Shown piece by piece: positions 25,274 to 35,457 of a stretch of 64,000 nt of DNA; within the stretch, counting starts at the first letter, position 1, and each line of letters starts with the position of its first letter. The position numbers and the translations under genes are program-made. A model generated the notes under the pieces. The model worked only from the letters and a program-made list of their open reading frames with translations, searched no databases and was not told the DNA's origin. Source of the DNA: Callipepla californica brunnescens (taxonomy: Eukaryota > Chordata > Aves > Galliformes > Odontophoridae). Location: positions 623,501-687,500 of the forward strand of contig JALIRH010000141.1 in the NCBI GenBank assembly GCA_023055505.1, read 5' to 3'.

Positions 25274-26330
25274 TTACATTTTTCTTAGAGTGGTTTGTAG
25301 ATCGTCCGAAGTCTTGGACACCTCCCACTGGGGTCCTGTGTCACGGATTGGTCCTTTCACATGGCTTGCATGGATCCATCTGCGCTCAGCTGTCCGGATG
25401 GCTGTTTCTGTTGTTAATAAAACAAGAAAAGGTCCTTCCCAGCGGGGAGTTAGAGATGACTCTTTCCACGTTTTAATTTAAACCTTGTCTCCTGGACTGA
25501 TTCCATGTATTGCCATATCTAGCGGAGGCCGTTGGACCACCAGTCCTTCCATTCTTCATTCATTCCTTCTCTTATTCATTTCAATTCAATATTCCTGTAT
25601 TTTCTTCTACCTTGGGATGTTCCGATGGGAGTTCTAAATCATATGGCATTCCATATCCCATTTCAAAAGGTGATATTCCAGTCTCTCTTCTTCGTTCTGT
25701 TCTTCAGTTAAGTAGTGCCAGTGGCAAACACTTCATCCAAGACATCTTGGTTTCAATCATTCCTTTAGTAAGCCGTTTTGGAAGTTCCCCATTCGACCTT
25801 TCTACTTTTCCAGAGCTCTGTGGGTGCCATGGGGTGCGATATTCCCATTTGGTCCCCATTGGAGCTAAAGCCTCTTACACTGCCTTTAATACAAAGTGAG
25901 GGTCTCTAGCTGAATCTGCAACTTCCATGTTCCCATATCTGGGGATAATATGTTCGAACAATGTCTTGATTACTGTCTGGGCTGTTGCCCTAGCGGTGGG
26001 GTAGGCCTCCAGAAAATGTGTTCAATGGGCGATTCTTCCTAAGAAGTACTTCTATCTTCCAACCCTGGGGAGATCTGTGAAGTCTATCTGCATTTGAGCA
26101 AAAGGTCTGACAGCCCATTCCCTTCCTCCCTGTATTTTTTCCCTCAGTTGTTGTTTCTTTCCTTTCCTCCAAATCATCCAATGATCTACAATTCCTTTGG
26201 CTATGCTAGAAATGCCTATACACATCTATTTCATTGTGAATTGGTCCACCAAGGCCTGAAGCCCGCAATGAGTCTGCTTAGGAAATTCTCATCTTCTCCA
26301 AGCTTTAGGGATTACCTCTCTTCCATCAGC
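25274..26330 (-). pseudogene. pol: Integrase region of class I provirus
   Basis: Near 26270-26180 the minus strand reads a decayed HHCC-type zinc region (HCGLQALVDQF) with in-frame stops. At 26181-25990 a GW.IEVLLRKNRPLNTFSGG segment matches the start of the integrase core. Around 25800-25600 lies a core C-terminal segment, and near 25380 a WIHASHVK segment, the C-terminal hallmark of gammaretrovirus-like integrases, just before the stop near 25274. Integrase joins viral DNA to host DNA; several stops and shifts make this copy dead. Confidence 0.78.
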
Positions 26331-26419
26331 TAATAACCATTTTCCCTCCTTTTCCTCAACCTCCATTTGTCGGAGCCGCTCTTTTCGCTTCTTCATCAGC
26401 AAAATTAGTTCCCCTTATT

Positions 26420-27218
26420 TCAGCCGACATCGCCCTCTGGTGCCTTTCCGTGTACTACTGCGCTTTTCTCTGGTTCTCTTCTTGCCCTCAGAGTTTGTCT
26501 TCTTAACGACTGGTGAATTAACCCTTTCCCGGGTGAGTTTACCAATCCTCTTTCCTCCCATCTTTTTCCCAAGGTATGGACTACCCCATACGCATACCTA
26601 GAATCTGTAGAGATAGTCCCAATGCTTCCTTTCAACATTTGAAGGGCTGTAAGGATTGTATAGAATTTCACAGCCTGAGCTGACCACGTTCTGTCCAATG
26701 CTCCCGATTCAATTACTGGAAATGTTTTCCCGTTTAGTAGAGCATCCCCTGATTTTCCTTTTCCTTCTACCACCCGGGAGGAGCCATCTACAAATCATTT
26801 GCCCCCTTCTAATAACTTCTCCTCTTCTAAGTCCTCCCCTCTTTTAGCCTGATACTCTATACACTGAATGCAATCATGGCTTAAATCTTCATCTGGTTCC
26901 CCATAGAAAAATTGAGCAGGATTTGGCAAACTTGGAGTTTCTATTTCTAATTGAGGAGAATGGATTAGGATTCCTTCCTATTTCAATAGTCTAGCATCTG
27001 TAATCCACTTCTCTGCTTTTTCTTGGAGTACTCCCCTTATTGTCATGTGGACTATACACTTGTAATTCACCCCTGAAAGTCATCTTCCCTGCTTCTTCTA
27101 CTAACAGAGCTACAGCAACTATTGCTCGTAGACAGGTAGGCCACCCACGGCTAACGGGATCCAAGAGTTTTGAAAAGTATCCTGCTGGCTTCTTCTTCCC
27201 GGCCCATTCCTGGCTCAC
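26420..27218 (-). pseudogene. pol: Connection and RNase H region of class I provirus
   Basis: The piece at 27218-26991 shows a SKLLDPVSRGWPTCLRA block typical of the RT connection of gammaretrovirus-like Pol. The piece at 26773-26420 shows a STDSRYAYGVVH block, the RNase H strand carrying a catalytic aspartate. RNase H removes RNA from RNA:DNA hybrids during reverse transcription. The two pieces are in different open frames, so the enzyme is broken. Confidence 0.78.
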
Positions 27219-27489
27219 TACTCCAAAAGCGATCCCTTCGTCTGTATTTACAAAAAGGGAAAATGGGCTTTTTAGATCAGGTAAGCTTAACGCTGGTGCA
27301 TGAAGAAGATCTACCTTGAAGTCTTCTAATCTTTGCTCATCCTCCTGGCTCCACTTTCTTCAGCCATCTTGTACTAGTTTCTGCTATAAAAGCTTTACCT
27401 TACTGCTATCATTCTCAATCCATTGTCGACAGCATCCTAGCAGCCCTAACATCTGCCTCACCTGCCTCTTGCCTCTTGGGGCTTTTCAA

Positions 27490-28110
27490 GATCAAATCCC
27501 ATTTGCCCGTTCTGGATCTAATGTCTTATTTTCCTTGCTTAACCAATGTCCCAAATATTTCACTTCCTCTTCTGTAAATTGGCATTTTGCCTTTGAAACT
27601 TGGAACCCCTTTGAACCAAAGAAATGCAATAGTTTAATGCTCTCATGTCTAACTGTCTCCTCGCCTGCTCCAGCTAATAGTAAGTCATCTACATATTGCA
27701 CTAAGGTTACCTGTGGGTTTAGTTCATCAGTTTTTAGTACTTGCTCAAGGGCTTGCCCAAACAAGTTAGGGATTCTGTGAATCCCTGTGGGAGCACTGTC
27801 CCTCTGAGTTGTTGTTTTCTATGGGGGTTTGGATCTTCCCACTCGAAGACAAAGTAGTCTCTGCATTCTGCCGTCAGGGGGCAGGTCCAAAAAGCATCCT
27901 TGAAATCAATTCCACTATACTACTGAGATTCTGGCTTCAATTGACCGAGCAGCGTATAGGGGTTTGCCACTACTGGGAAGCGGGGAATTGTTCTCTCCTT
28001 AATTTCCCTTGAGTCGTGGACCAATCTGTATGTGCCATAAGGTTTTTTTTTTTTACATGGAGTATGGGAGTATTCTAGGGAGACATACAAGGCTCTAATA
28101 GTTCTTTAGA
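27490..28110 (-). pseudogene. pol: Reverse transcriptase region of class I provirus
   Basis: Minus-strand reading shows, in order, a YGTYRLVHD motif near 28040, a DAFW..PL palm motif near 27890, a LPQGF motif near 27785 and the catalytic YVDD box at 27695-27684, followed by a thumb-like segment with VKYLGHWL. These are the conserved blocks of retroviral RT. They lie in more than one frame and are separated by stops, so RT is inactivated. The best open piece is 27764-27492 (about 90 codons, including YVDD). Confidence 0.85.
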
Positions 28111-28380
28111 TATTAATCTCTCCATTTCAGGTTGTAGCCCTGATTTACCTTCCTGTGAAATGGGATATTGTTTCACCCTAATTGGAATGCCTGGGTCCTT
28201 TAGAATCACTTCAAAGGGTTCTATGTCTAACTTCCCTACTGATTCTGGACTCTACCAAACTTCTGGGTTAATTCTAGCCTCATCTTCTATCGTTAGAGTA
28301 CGTTGCTGAACAGTTAATTCTCTATCTTTTACTTCCAAATTTATTCCTAACTCCACAATTCAATCTCTCCCTAGCAAATT

Positions 28381-28647
28381 CTATTCTGCTTCAGGTACCA
28401 ATAAAAAAGACTCAGTTCCATAGGTGCTAGGTGATTCTATTTCTACCTGCTTTACAACAGGTACCATAAAAGGTTCCCCTTTTGTTCCAATTACTTGTAG
28501 CTCTTCCGAGGATAAAGAACATCCTCGAGGTAAATATTGAACAGTCGATCTTTCTGCCCCAGACTCTACCAAAAATTCCATTTCCTGACGCTGAGAACCC
28601 AATTTCAATTTTATCAAGGGCTTGTTTCTTTCCCAGGTCCCCAGCAC
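28381..28647 (-). pseudogene. pro: Retroviral protease region with altered active site
   Basis: About 88 codons with the spacing of a retroviral aspartic protease: a substrate-binding start, then FLVESGAERSTV where the catalytic triad is normally Asp-Thr/Ser-Gly, then a GTKGEP-type turn and a hydrophobic C-terminal part. The catalytic aspartate reads as glutamate, so the enzyme would not be expected to work. It lies between the zinc knuckle and reverse transcriptase, as expected for gag-pro-pol. Confidence 0.7.
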
Positions 28648-28707
28648 ATAGAGTCCCTGACCCCCTCAGTCCTCCTGAAACATTTGCTCGTCCCAGATTC
28701 TCTTTCT

Positions 28708-28749
28708 ACAGTCTTTCTTCATGTGTCCCTTTTTCTGACAGTAGAAGCA
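28708..28749 (-). other. Nucleocapsid zinc knuckle (CX2CX4HX4C)
   Basis: Fourteen minus-strand codons read CFYCQKKGHMKKDC, a complete CCHC zinc knuckle, the RNA-packaging motif of retroviral nucleocapsid. All four metal ligands are kept. One knuckle is usual for gammaretroviruses. Confidence 0.85.
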
Positions 28750-29110
28750 TTCAACTGTCCTCATATCTCTGGGTCTGTTCTGCTTGGGTTGAAGCGCATT
28801 TTCTGCCCGAGGAATATTCCCTCTTCTCCTTGCCTGGAACGCCCCCTTCTGTCCTTCTCTTACCGCGGCTATCAGACTTCCAGCTTGCCTCTTCTGAGTC
28901 TCCTCCTCTCTCCTTAACGTATACTTTCTGAGCCTCTCTCAGCAATTCATCTAATCCTCTCTCCTGCCAGTCCTCCAGCTTCTCTAGTTTCCTTCCAATA
29001 TCTGTCCAGGACCTAGCTTCAAACCGCGTTTTCAGGAGAGCTCGCCCCACGGGGTAGCAGGATCTAATCCTGAATAGAACTGTACATTTCTGCATAGTCT
29101 CTCTAACCAC
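28750..29110 (-). pseudogene. gag: gag capsid C-terminus region of class I provirus
   Basis: About 119 codons with a lysine/glutamate-rich helical segment (KLEKLEDWQERGLDELLREA) and then a basic, low-complexity tail, as found where capsid passes into nucleocapsid in gammaretrovirus-like Gag. The nucleocapsid zinc knuckle follows directly at 28749-28708. The intervening capsid region (29110-29819) has no long frame and reads as decayed. Confidence 0.65.
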
Positions 29111-29818
29111 TCAGTAGGAGTTTCATCTTTTTTCCGTTGCTTGCCTTATTTGCCTTATTGATATTCTGTCCCCGAGGGACAGATTCTCTAATCCCTTGAA
29201 TAATAAGAACTCGCAAATCTGCCATGTGAGTACCATGTTCCTGGCTCTGATTATCCCAATTGGGCCGCTGTAAGGGTCACTTTAGATCTGCTCCTGGGCC
29301 AGCCGGGTGTTGCTGATCCCAGATTCACGTACCTGCCCTCCTGATCATATCCCTTTCTTCTGCTCTAAATAGTATGCCCAAAATTGCCTGTGTTTCATCC
29401 CAAGTTTAATGGTTGGGACCTGAAGATTGATCTAGCCTCTCGGAGACCCCTCAAGGATCCTCCAGCAAATTCCCCATCTCCTTCTGAAATTCCCTTATGT
29501 ATCTCCTGAGTTGAAGGGAACTGAAACATAGCCAGCTCCTGGCTTTGATCCTCCGGTAGCTACAGGTATTTCTCTTCAAGGGAGAACGTTTCCTCCTTGA
29601 CCCCTCTCCTGCCTAGCTTGCCTTCTAGTGATCCTTCTCCTAGGGAAGTCTAGGGGTTCACATTCAGGTTCGTCTCCCAAGTCAGATTCAGCTTGCTCCG
29701 GCGGAGCCGCTGGATTCTGTTCGGGGGGAGCGTAAGGCGGGGGGATAGTGTATAATGTCCTCCTCTGTTGTATTCCTTTTTTTAATTAGGGGGAACAGAA
29801 AGGTTCCAATATCAGATT

Positions 29819-30127
29819 CTACACATCATTTGCATACTCACCATCTTCCAGATTCAAAGGCTGTTTTTCATTTGCATAAGCGTTTAGAGCCTGGCAGATC
29901 CGGTCCTCAAAGGACCCAAATACTGGCCAGAACAGCTGATCTGCCCTTCTCTGCTTTCCTCCCCATACCTCCATACAGTCATGTACCATCTTCACCTCAC
30001 TCTTTCCTCGTCTAGAGGGAGAATCACCCCAATGTTTTAACATTAAACCTAGGGGACTTTCTAGTGGTATGTCCGGTAGCTTTACCTGCGAGCTGTACCT
30101 AGAGTTCGGAGCTACAGGTCTCTGCAC
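29819..30127 (-). pseudogene. gag: gag matrix-like region of class I provirus
   Basis: An open stretch of about 102 codons begins ~80 bp after the primer site on the minus strand. It contains a PLGLMLKHW-type segment near residue 25 and a tryptophan-rich VWGGKQRRADQLFWP segment, a layout like the N-terminal matrix region of gammaretrovirus-like Gag. Gag matrix targets particles to the plasma membrane. No ATG opens this frame (it starts at a GTG), so the original start is lost or lies elsewhere. The frame closes well before capsid, so the gene is broken. Confidence 0.65.
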
Positions 30128-30204
30128 AGAAGTTCCCCAGCCCAGGGGCCGTCCGAAGACGGGGTGCTCCCCTGGAGTGGGAATTCCACAGCAGAGTCGC
30201 CTGG

Positions 30205-30222
30205 ATCCGAGTCACGGCACCA
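30205..30222 (-). other. Primer binding site, tRNA-His type
   Basis: The plus-strand text ATCCGAGTCACGGCACCA is the expected 3' end of a vertebrate tRNA-His including CCA; its complement on the minus strand, TGGTGCCGTGACTCGGAT, would prime minus-strand DNA synthesis. Position immediately downstream of the LTR supports the call. It also fixes the orientation of the provirus. Confidence 0.88.
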
Positions 30223-30225
30223 AAT

Positions 30226-30682
30226 TGTTAGAGGTGTGAAGAGAACGATACGCACCAACTGTTGCCAACAGTAAGGAATTTATTGAGCAAGCAAGAAATG
30301 AGCGGAACAGCGCTGGGCGGCTGGGAGTCTCCTCTGCACCAGAGGTGCTCAACAGGGCCCCCCAACCCCTCTTTTCATTGTCCCTTATCTCTGCATTCAT
30401 GTCTTATCTTTCTCTTCCTGGGCTGCGCTGGCTGTTATCTGGGGGTCGTTCTCTGCCTCCTGGCGATCGAGATGATGAAGGCCATAGTTTTCCTCAGCTC
30501 CGATCACGCGCGCTCAAGAGGAGATTTTCACTTCTTTTTCTTTTGCAGTTTCTCCAAAGGTCACTGCTATCTGTTGTTCATTGTCCAGGTGTTAGAACTA
30601 AGCGCTGTGGCTCCAACTTGCACAAACTACAGTTTTTAGACAAAACATCGATATATCTCTTTTGAGACTTCTACAAACTACA
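30226..30682 (-). repeat. LTR of the class I provirus
   Basis: Read on the minus strand the segment begins TGTAGTTTGTAG and ends CCTCTAACA, giving the usual TG..CA termini, and is followed after 3 bases by the primer site. A polyadenylation signal AATAAA lies at 30284-30279 on the minus strand. The inner boundary is well placed by the primer site; the outer boundary (30682) is a best guess because telomere-like repeats resume within ~80 bp. Confidence 0.7.
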
Positions 30683-32145
30683 TAGTTCTCAGAAAAAAAA
30701 ACACGCTGAAAAACACGGACACATCTGTCTCGAGTCGGTTTGATTAACAAGTAGAGAACTCATTTTTACCACAATCCTTACCCTAAGCCTAACACTCACC
30801 TTAAACCTAACCCGAACCCTGTACCTAGCCTGAACCCTAAGCATAACCCTAAACCTATCCCTATTCCTATCCTCAACAGTAACCCAAACCCTAATCCTAA
30901 CACTGACACTCAACCTAGTTCTAATGCTGTATCTAACCTTAGAACTCAAACAAACCCTATCCCTAAGCCTAATCCTAAATCGAATTCTAACCCTTACCTA
31001 TACACTATCCCTATCCCCAAAACCCTTTTCCTACACCTAACCCTAACCACAAGACTTACCTTAACCTAACCCTAACAGCAATCCCAGGCCTAACCCTAAC
31101 ACTAACCTGAAACCTAATCCTATTCCTAACCTTAACCCTAACCAGAGGCCTAACCCTAATATGACCCTTACACTCAAACTGACCCTGCCCCTAACCCTAA
31201 ACACACATCGCATCCTAAACCTAAACCTAAACCTAAAACTTCCCCTAATGCTAACATGAACACTCAACCTAATCCTAGCTCTAAACACAATCATAAAACT
31301 GAGAAAAACTTTTTCCCTAACCCTAATCCTAAACCTAATCCAAAACCTAAAACAATCCCAAACCCTTTCCCTATCTCTAACCCTAACCCAGAATCTAAAC
31401 CTAACCCTATTACTAAACCCAATCTTACACCTAACCCTATTCCATAACCTAAACTTACCCTAACACTGTATCACTAAATCTTTCCCTAATCGTAACCCTA
31501 ACCCTAAACATAACCTTACCCTAGTACTAAAACAAACTTACCCATAACCCTAACCCAAAACCTAACAGAACCCTAGTCCTAACCATAATCCTAACCCTAA
31601 CTCAAACCCTAAATCTAACACTAATCCTTACCCTAAACAGAACTCGAAGCATTTCCCAAATCCTAATTCTAACTCTACCCTAACCCTAACCCAAACTCAG
31701 ACCCTACCACAAAACCCAAGTGGAAGCCCAACCCTAAACCTAACCAAAAGCATCAGATCACCACAACCCTCACCTAAATCTATCCCAAAACATGTTCCTA
31801 ATATTAAACCAAATCCTAATCCAAACACTAACCCTACAACTATTCCTAAACCTTTACTTAACACAAAGCCAAACCCGAGGCCTACCCCTTACCTCACCCT
31901 GACACTCAAACTAACCCTACCCCTAACCCTACATACAAATCCAATCCTAAGTCTAACCCTAAACTTAACCCTAATGCTACTCCTAACATGAACACTTCAC
32001 CTACTTCTGTCCCTGACGCTAACACTCAAATTATCCCTAACCCTTACCCTAAACCGAAATCTACACCAAAACCTAACCCTTGCCCTAACCCTGACCCTGA
32101 AGCTGACCCTAACCCTAGCCTAAACCCTAACCCTAACCAGTCGCA
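30683..32145 (-). repeat. C-strand telomere-like satellite right of the provirus
   Basis: After a ~75-bp transition, CCCTAA-derived repeats with the family landmarks (GCATCAGATCACCACAACCC near 31751, GGCCTACCCCTTACCTCACC near 31881). It ends near 32145, where single-copy sequence starts. Open frames here are Pro/Asn/Lys low-complexity artefacts. Confidence 0.88.
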
Positions 32146-32883
32146 GAAAAGGCCTGAATCCATACAGCCTTTTCACTGGGAAAATCTGGGAGAGAAAATC
32201 TGGCTTACCATGGAGATCTCAGCTTTAAGGAAATCTAAAAACAAAACAAAGCATGCAGTTCCCAGATTCCCAGCAACATTTTTCCCCATACTTTCACCAC
32301 CATAGATTGAGAAGACCATTTGCTGGACTTACACAGTGTCAGCAGGGTGAACCACATTTGGTCAGTGCACAACATTAATTACCACTTGCTCCACAGGCAC
32401 AGGACAGACGGCCTCAGCGGTTAAGCACCCAGCCACTACAGGGATACACTTTCTGATTCACACTGCTGCAAAACGGCACCCATCTATTGTGCAAGTACCT
32501 GCTGTAAACCGTAACACAGAAACTCTAGCAGCTACGGAAATCAGGAAAGAAATACTTCAAGAACTAATCAATACTTCTACTCAAAGGACGTATGAATATA
32601 CTTCAAGTAGACTTCAGCTTCCAGGACCACGACATCCCAAGGTCCTGGAACAGAAAAACAACTCCGAATTTAATTCCAGAACTGGATCAAGAAATTAAGT
32701 CAGTGAGATCAAGACATTCACCCAGACAGCCACAGCTCATCAACCTCACCTTCATTTCCACCCAACAGAATAATGCTATGTAAACTACATAGCATAACAC
32801 GCCCTGCCCCCTTTCTTGCAATATCCTGAATATAAAATCCCTTTTCTTTTTTTTTCCGTTATCCAAAATTTACATAGGAATAC
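32146..32883. other. Single-copy non-coding segment
   Basis: About 740 bp of ordinary-composition DNA between the telomere-like array and the last XPO1-like exon. Short open frames exist but none is recognisable, and I could not find the next expected XPO1 exon. A short perfect hairpin (ATGCTATGTA-AAC-TACATAGCAT) lies at 32773-32795. Confidence 0.5.
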
Positions 32884-33078
32884 CTTCTTGATCATATTTA
32901 ACGTGCACTCAAAAACAGCATCAAAGATCTGAGGTATTTCAGCAGCGATGTGCCCACCCAGCTTCTTTACAGCCACAGCCACAGCACCCAGTACTGCAGG
33001 CTCTCTAGCAGCTGGAACATTTCTCTGGTAGTCAATGAGAGCGGCACCCAACAAGGGAGGAACAAAGTTTTCAGCAAC
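32884..33078 (-). CDS. XPO1-like: XPO1-like exon D (65 codons)
   Basis: Begins VAENFVPPLLGAALIDYQRN and ends IFDAVFECTLNMIKK, matching the exportin-1 segment VAENFVPPLLDAVLIDYQRN to FDAVFECTLNMINK. An alanine/valine-rich change (AVLGAVAVAVKKLGGH) replaces the family's EVLSTMAIIVNKLGGH. Acceptor TGATGTAG has a poor polypyrimidine tract; donor GTATTC is moderate. No stop. Confidence 0.93.
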
Positions 33079-33456
33079 CTACATCAAGAGCAAGACATGC
33101 TTAGAGCAGTGCAGTTACCCAACAAAGCCTCACACAGCAGTTCGGAAAGAAGCTAAAAATGAACTTACACGCCCACATGCTTCCCACACACTGTGTTCAT
33201 CCAGCAGTGCTTGCCTGAGGGCTCTCCTACACCTTCCTGCTTCCCCTTAGGACTGCTCTCAGCTGACACTACCTGAAGCACTCAAAACACAGCTCAGGCC
33301 TACCCCTGTATGGTCACAGCTTATCATCCTTCCTGCAGATATTGCAGTTCTGAAGCCAGTTCTTGTGAACAGAACAGTGTTAACTGCACTGCAGCAAAAG
33401 AGCAGAGTTCCTCCTGAATGTGTCCTATCAACTCTTTGGATGCCATATTTACTTAC

Positions 33457-33563
33457 CATCTGAGGATCGTTGGACCTGCTCACCCAGCCAGAAATCAGTT
33501 CTAAACTTTCCCTTTTTACAGTCCTCATCCTTCTAACCAAGGGCTGCTTGGTTTCCACTTCGC
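33457..33563 (-). CDS. XPO1-like: XPO1-like exon C (2 nt + 35 codons)
   Basis: Completes the split Gly codon and reads EVETKQPLVRRMRTVKRE to ISGWVSRSNDPQM, matching the exportin-1 segment around KQPLIRSMRTVKRE and ISGWVSRSNDPQM. Acceptor ACCTTTCAG, donor GTAAGT (consensus). No stop or frameshift. Confidence 0.93.
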
Positions 33564-34961
33564 CTGAAAGGTAGCAAAGCTGCACTGAATCTGGGTTAAG
33601 ATGCGTCAACAAACAGATTCCCCTCAACTCCTTCCAGAAGATTGAGAATGTTTCATTTTTATACCCAAATGACAAAGAAGGAAGATCTCTCGTTCATATT
33701 ATGCAGATTAAAACCATTTTCCCATTACTTCAGCTCCATGGATCCAAGTTGCAATTTAGTATTCCAGTGCTACTGCTGACAGCACACTCTGCCAGTACAA
33801 CTCAGAAACAATGCTGCAGCTTCTTTTTCAAGGAAGGGAATGTTCCTTCAGCTCTCAGGATCATGCTTACCTCTGGCTCTCACTGCGTGATGAGAAGAAC
33901 CAACCTATACAGTGTTCTAAAGCACGCTCCTGATTTGGTCACAAACATAATTGTTCCAACTTGTCTTTACTACAAGGAGCCTAATTCTTACTTCATTTTC
34001 TCACGTCCAAGTCCATGCAAGTCTCGTCAGTAGAACTTGCCCTAACTGAGTGCACAGACACACACTCATAACAGTACATCCAAGGAAAACCTCACCAGAC
34101 TGCAGCCAGGGAAACAAAGGCAGAACTGCTCCTGCTGCCATCAGAGATAACAACTGTGAGAACACACTCTGAGCCGAGTGCCATCTCAATAGCTGTTGCT
34201 CGAGTAAAATCTCACCACTACAAGTCCTAGCAACTGCTTCCTATTTCTCTCGTTGTGTTTTCTTTTTGTTTTAAGCACCTTCTGGCAATTAGAGCTGCAG
34301 AATCAAAAGAATGCATTAAGTTCTGAGAAGCTACGTCAAGGTGTATTCATTGCATGGGTAAGAAAGTCTGTCAGAACACAGCTCCAATAACCGAGTCACT
34401 TCATTCCTCAAGGGATGCTCCAGCAGCACATTCTACTTGGATATCACAGACCCAATTTTTTCCAGGTAACAGTGGTTAGGTAACTCGAGTAGCTCCTAAT
34501 TCCTCCTCAGTGATTACCAGTCTAGTTTGTGACAAATCTGAGGCGCCTTCACTGAAGTTACACTTCTGTAAGAAAGCTGTTTCAGTAGTAGAATATCACC
34601 AAACCAAAACTCTGCCAACGTCCTAGGGTCTTTTCTTATCTAAAACGATGAAGTCAGAACTTACAACTGTGTCTCCACAAGACTGCTATTAGTCAGCAGT
34701 CTCCGGTACCCTTCCTAAACTCACACTTGAAGAGCTTTCCTCCTTCCGCAATCAGAGTTTCTTTGAACAAAACATCTGGCTAACAAAAACAAGAACCTAA
34801 GCAAGCACATTTTCAGGCATTCTCTTGCCCAAACGCACACACAAAGAAGCAACAAAAACCACCACCACCAACAGACACGCAATGAGATAAGCCCAGCAAA
34901 TTCACAACCTGATCACGTGCACTGCCCATCCTGCTGTTAGGAAGGACGTGCAATTTCTTAC
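33564..34961 (-). other. Intron between XPO1-like exons B and C
   Basis: 1,398 bp of single-copy sequence with GT (GTAAGA) and AG borders on the minus strand, phase 1. Contains a short poly-purine/CA-rich stretch near 34835-34870 but no recognisable gene, exon or repeat family. Confidence 0.75.
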
Positions 34962-35145
34962 CGTCAGCCTCAAGAGCTGCAGACATGTTTTCACTTGGGC
35001 ACTTGGACATATTCAGCATATCTAAATCAATTCTTCCCAGCTGAATCACAAAGGGGCGGCCAGCTGCTTTCCATGCCCTTACGCTGCTTTTCAGAATGCT
35101 ACCAAGCTGCGTAACGGCTTCAGGATCCTTCAGAACATCAACATT
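34962..35145 (-). CDS. XPO1-like: XPO1-like exon B (61 codons + 1 nt)
   Basis: Begins NVDVLKDPEAVTQLGSILK and ends in SENMSAALEAD plus the first base of a Gly codon. Closely follows the exportin-1 segment NVDILKDPETVKQLGSILK onward, with changes at normally invariant sites (for example LNMSKCPSEN where the family has LNVYKCLSEN). Acceptor TTTTCCACAG, donor GTAAGA. No stop. Confidence 0.92.
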
Positions 35146-35457
35146 CTGTGGAAAAGAACTGAGCTAACTCCATTCAGTCAATGAAAACGCCATTTATCTT
35201 CTAATACAAAAACGGTCACTTTCACGTGTTTATCTTACACGCTGTGTTAAAGCATGTTCTGTCAAGTTCTTCAACTGGATTTAAACCAGTCTCAGTTGTT
35301 TAGGTCTCCTTCAACACTTCTACTGCCAGATCAACCATTGCTTTATAAAAGTTCAGCACAGCCAAGTTCACTTCATTCCACAGATTAAAAAAAATGGAAT
35401 AACAACAAACATTCAGCACTTTTACTTTAGTTGAATACACAAAATGTACCGTCTGAC

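Larger units (their letters stand above)
25274..30682 (-). mobile_element. Class I (gammaretrovirus-like) endogenous provirus, 3'-truncated
   Basis: On the minus strand, in order: LTR (30682-30226), tRNA-His primer site (30222-30205), gag matrix-like region, capsid C-terminal and zinc-knuckle region, protease, reverse transcriptase with YVDD, connection and RNase H, integrase ending near 25274. Order and motifs match a gag-pol provirus of the gammaretrovirus-like group. Reading frames are broken many times by stops and shifts, env and the second LTR are absent, and both flanks are C-strand telomere-like repeats. It is an old, non-functional copy. Confidence 0.88.

Noticed and set aside
25088..25899. 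Plus-strand frames over the class I provirus
   Set aside because: They are antisense shadows of the minus-strand integrase region.
32489..32783. Plus-strand frames in the single-copy segment next to the XPO1-like exons
   Set aside because: Two overlapping frames of 60-70 codons, no recognisable motif, no splice support.
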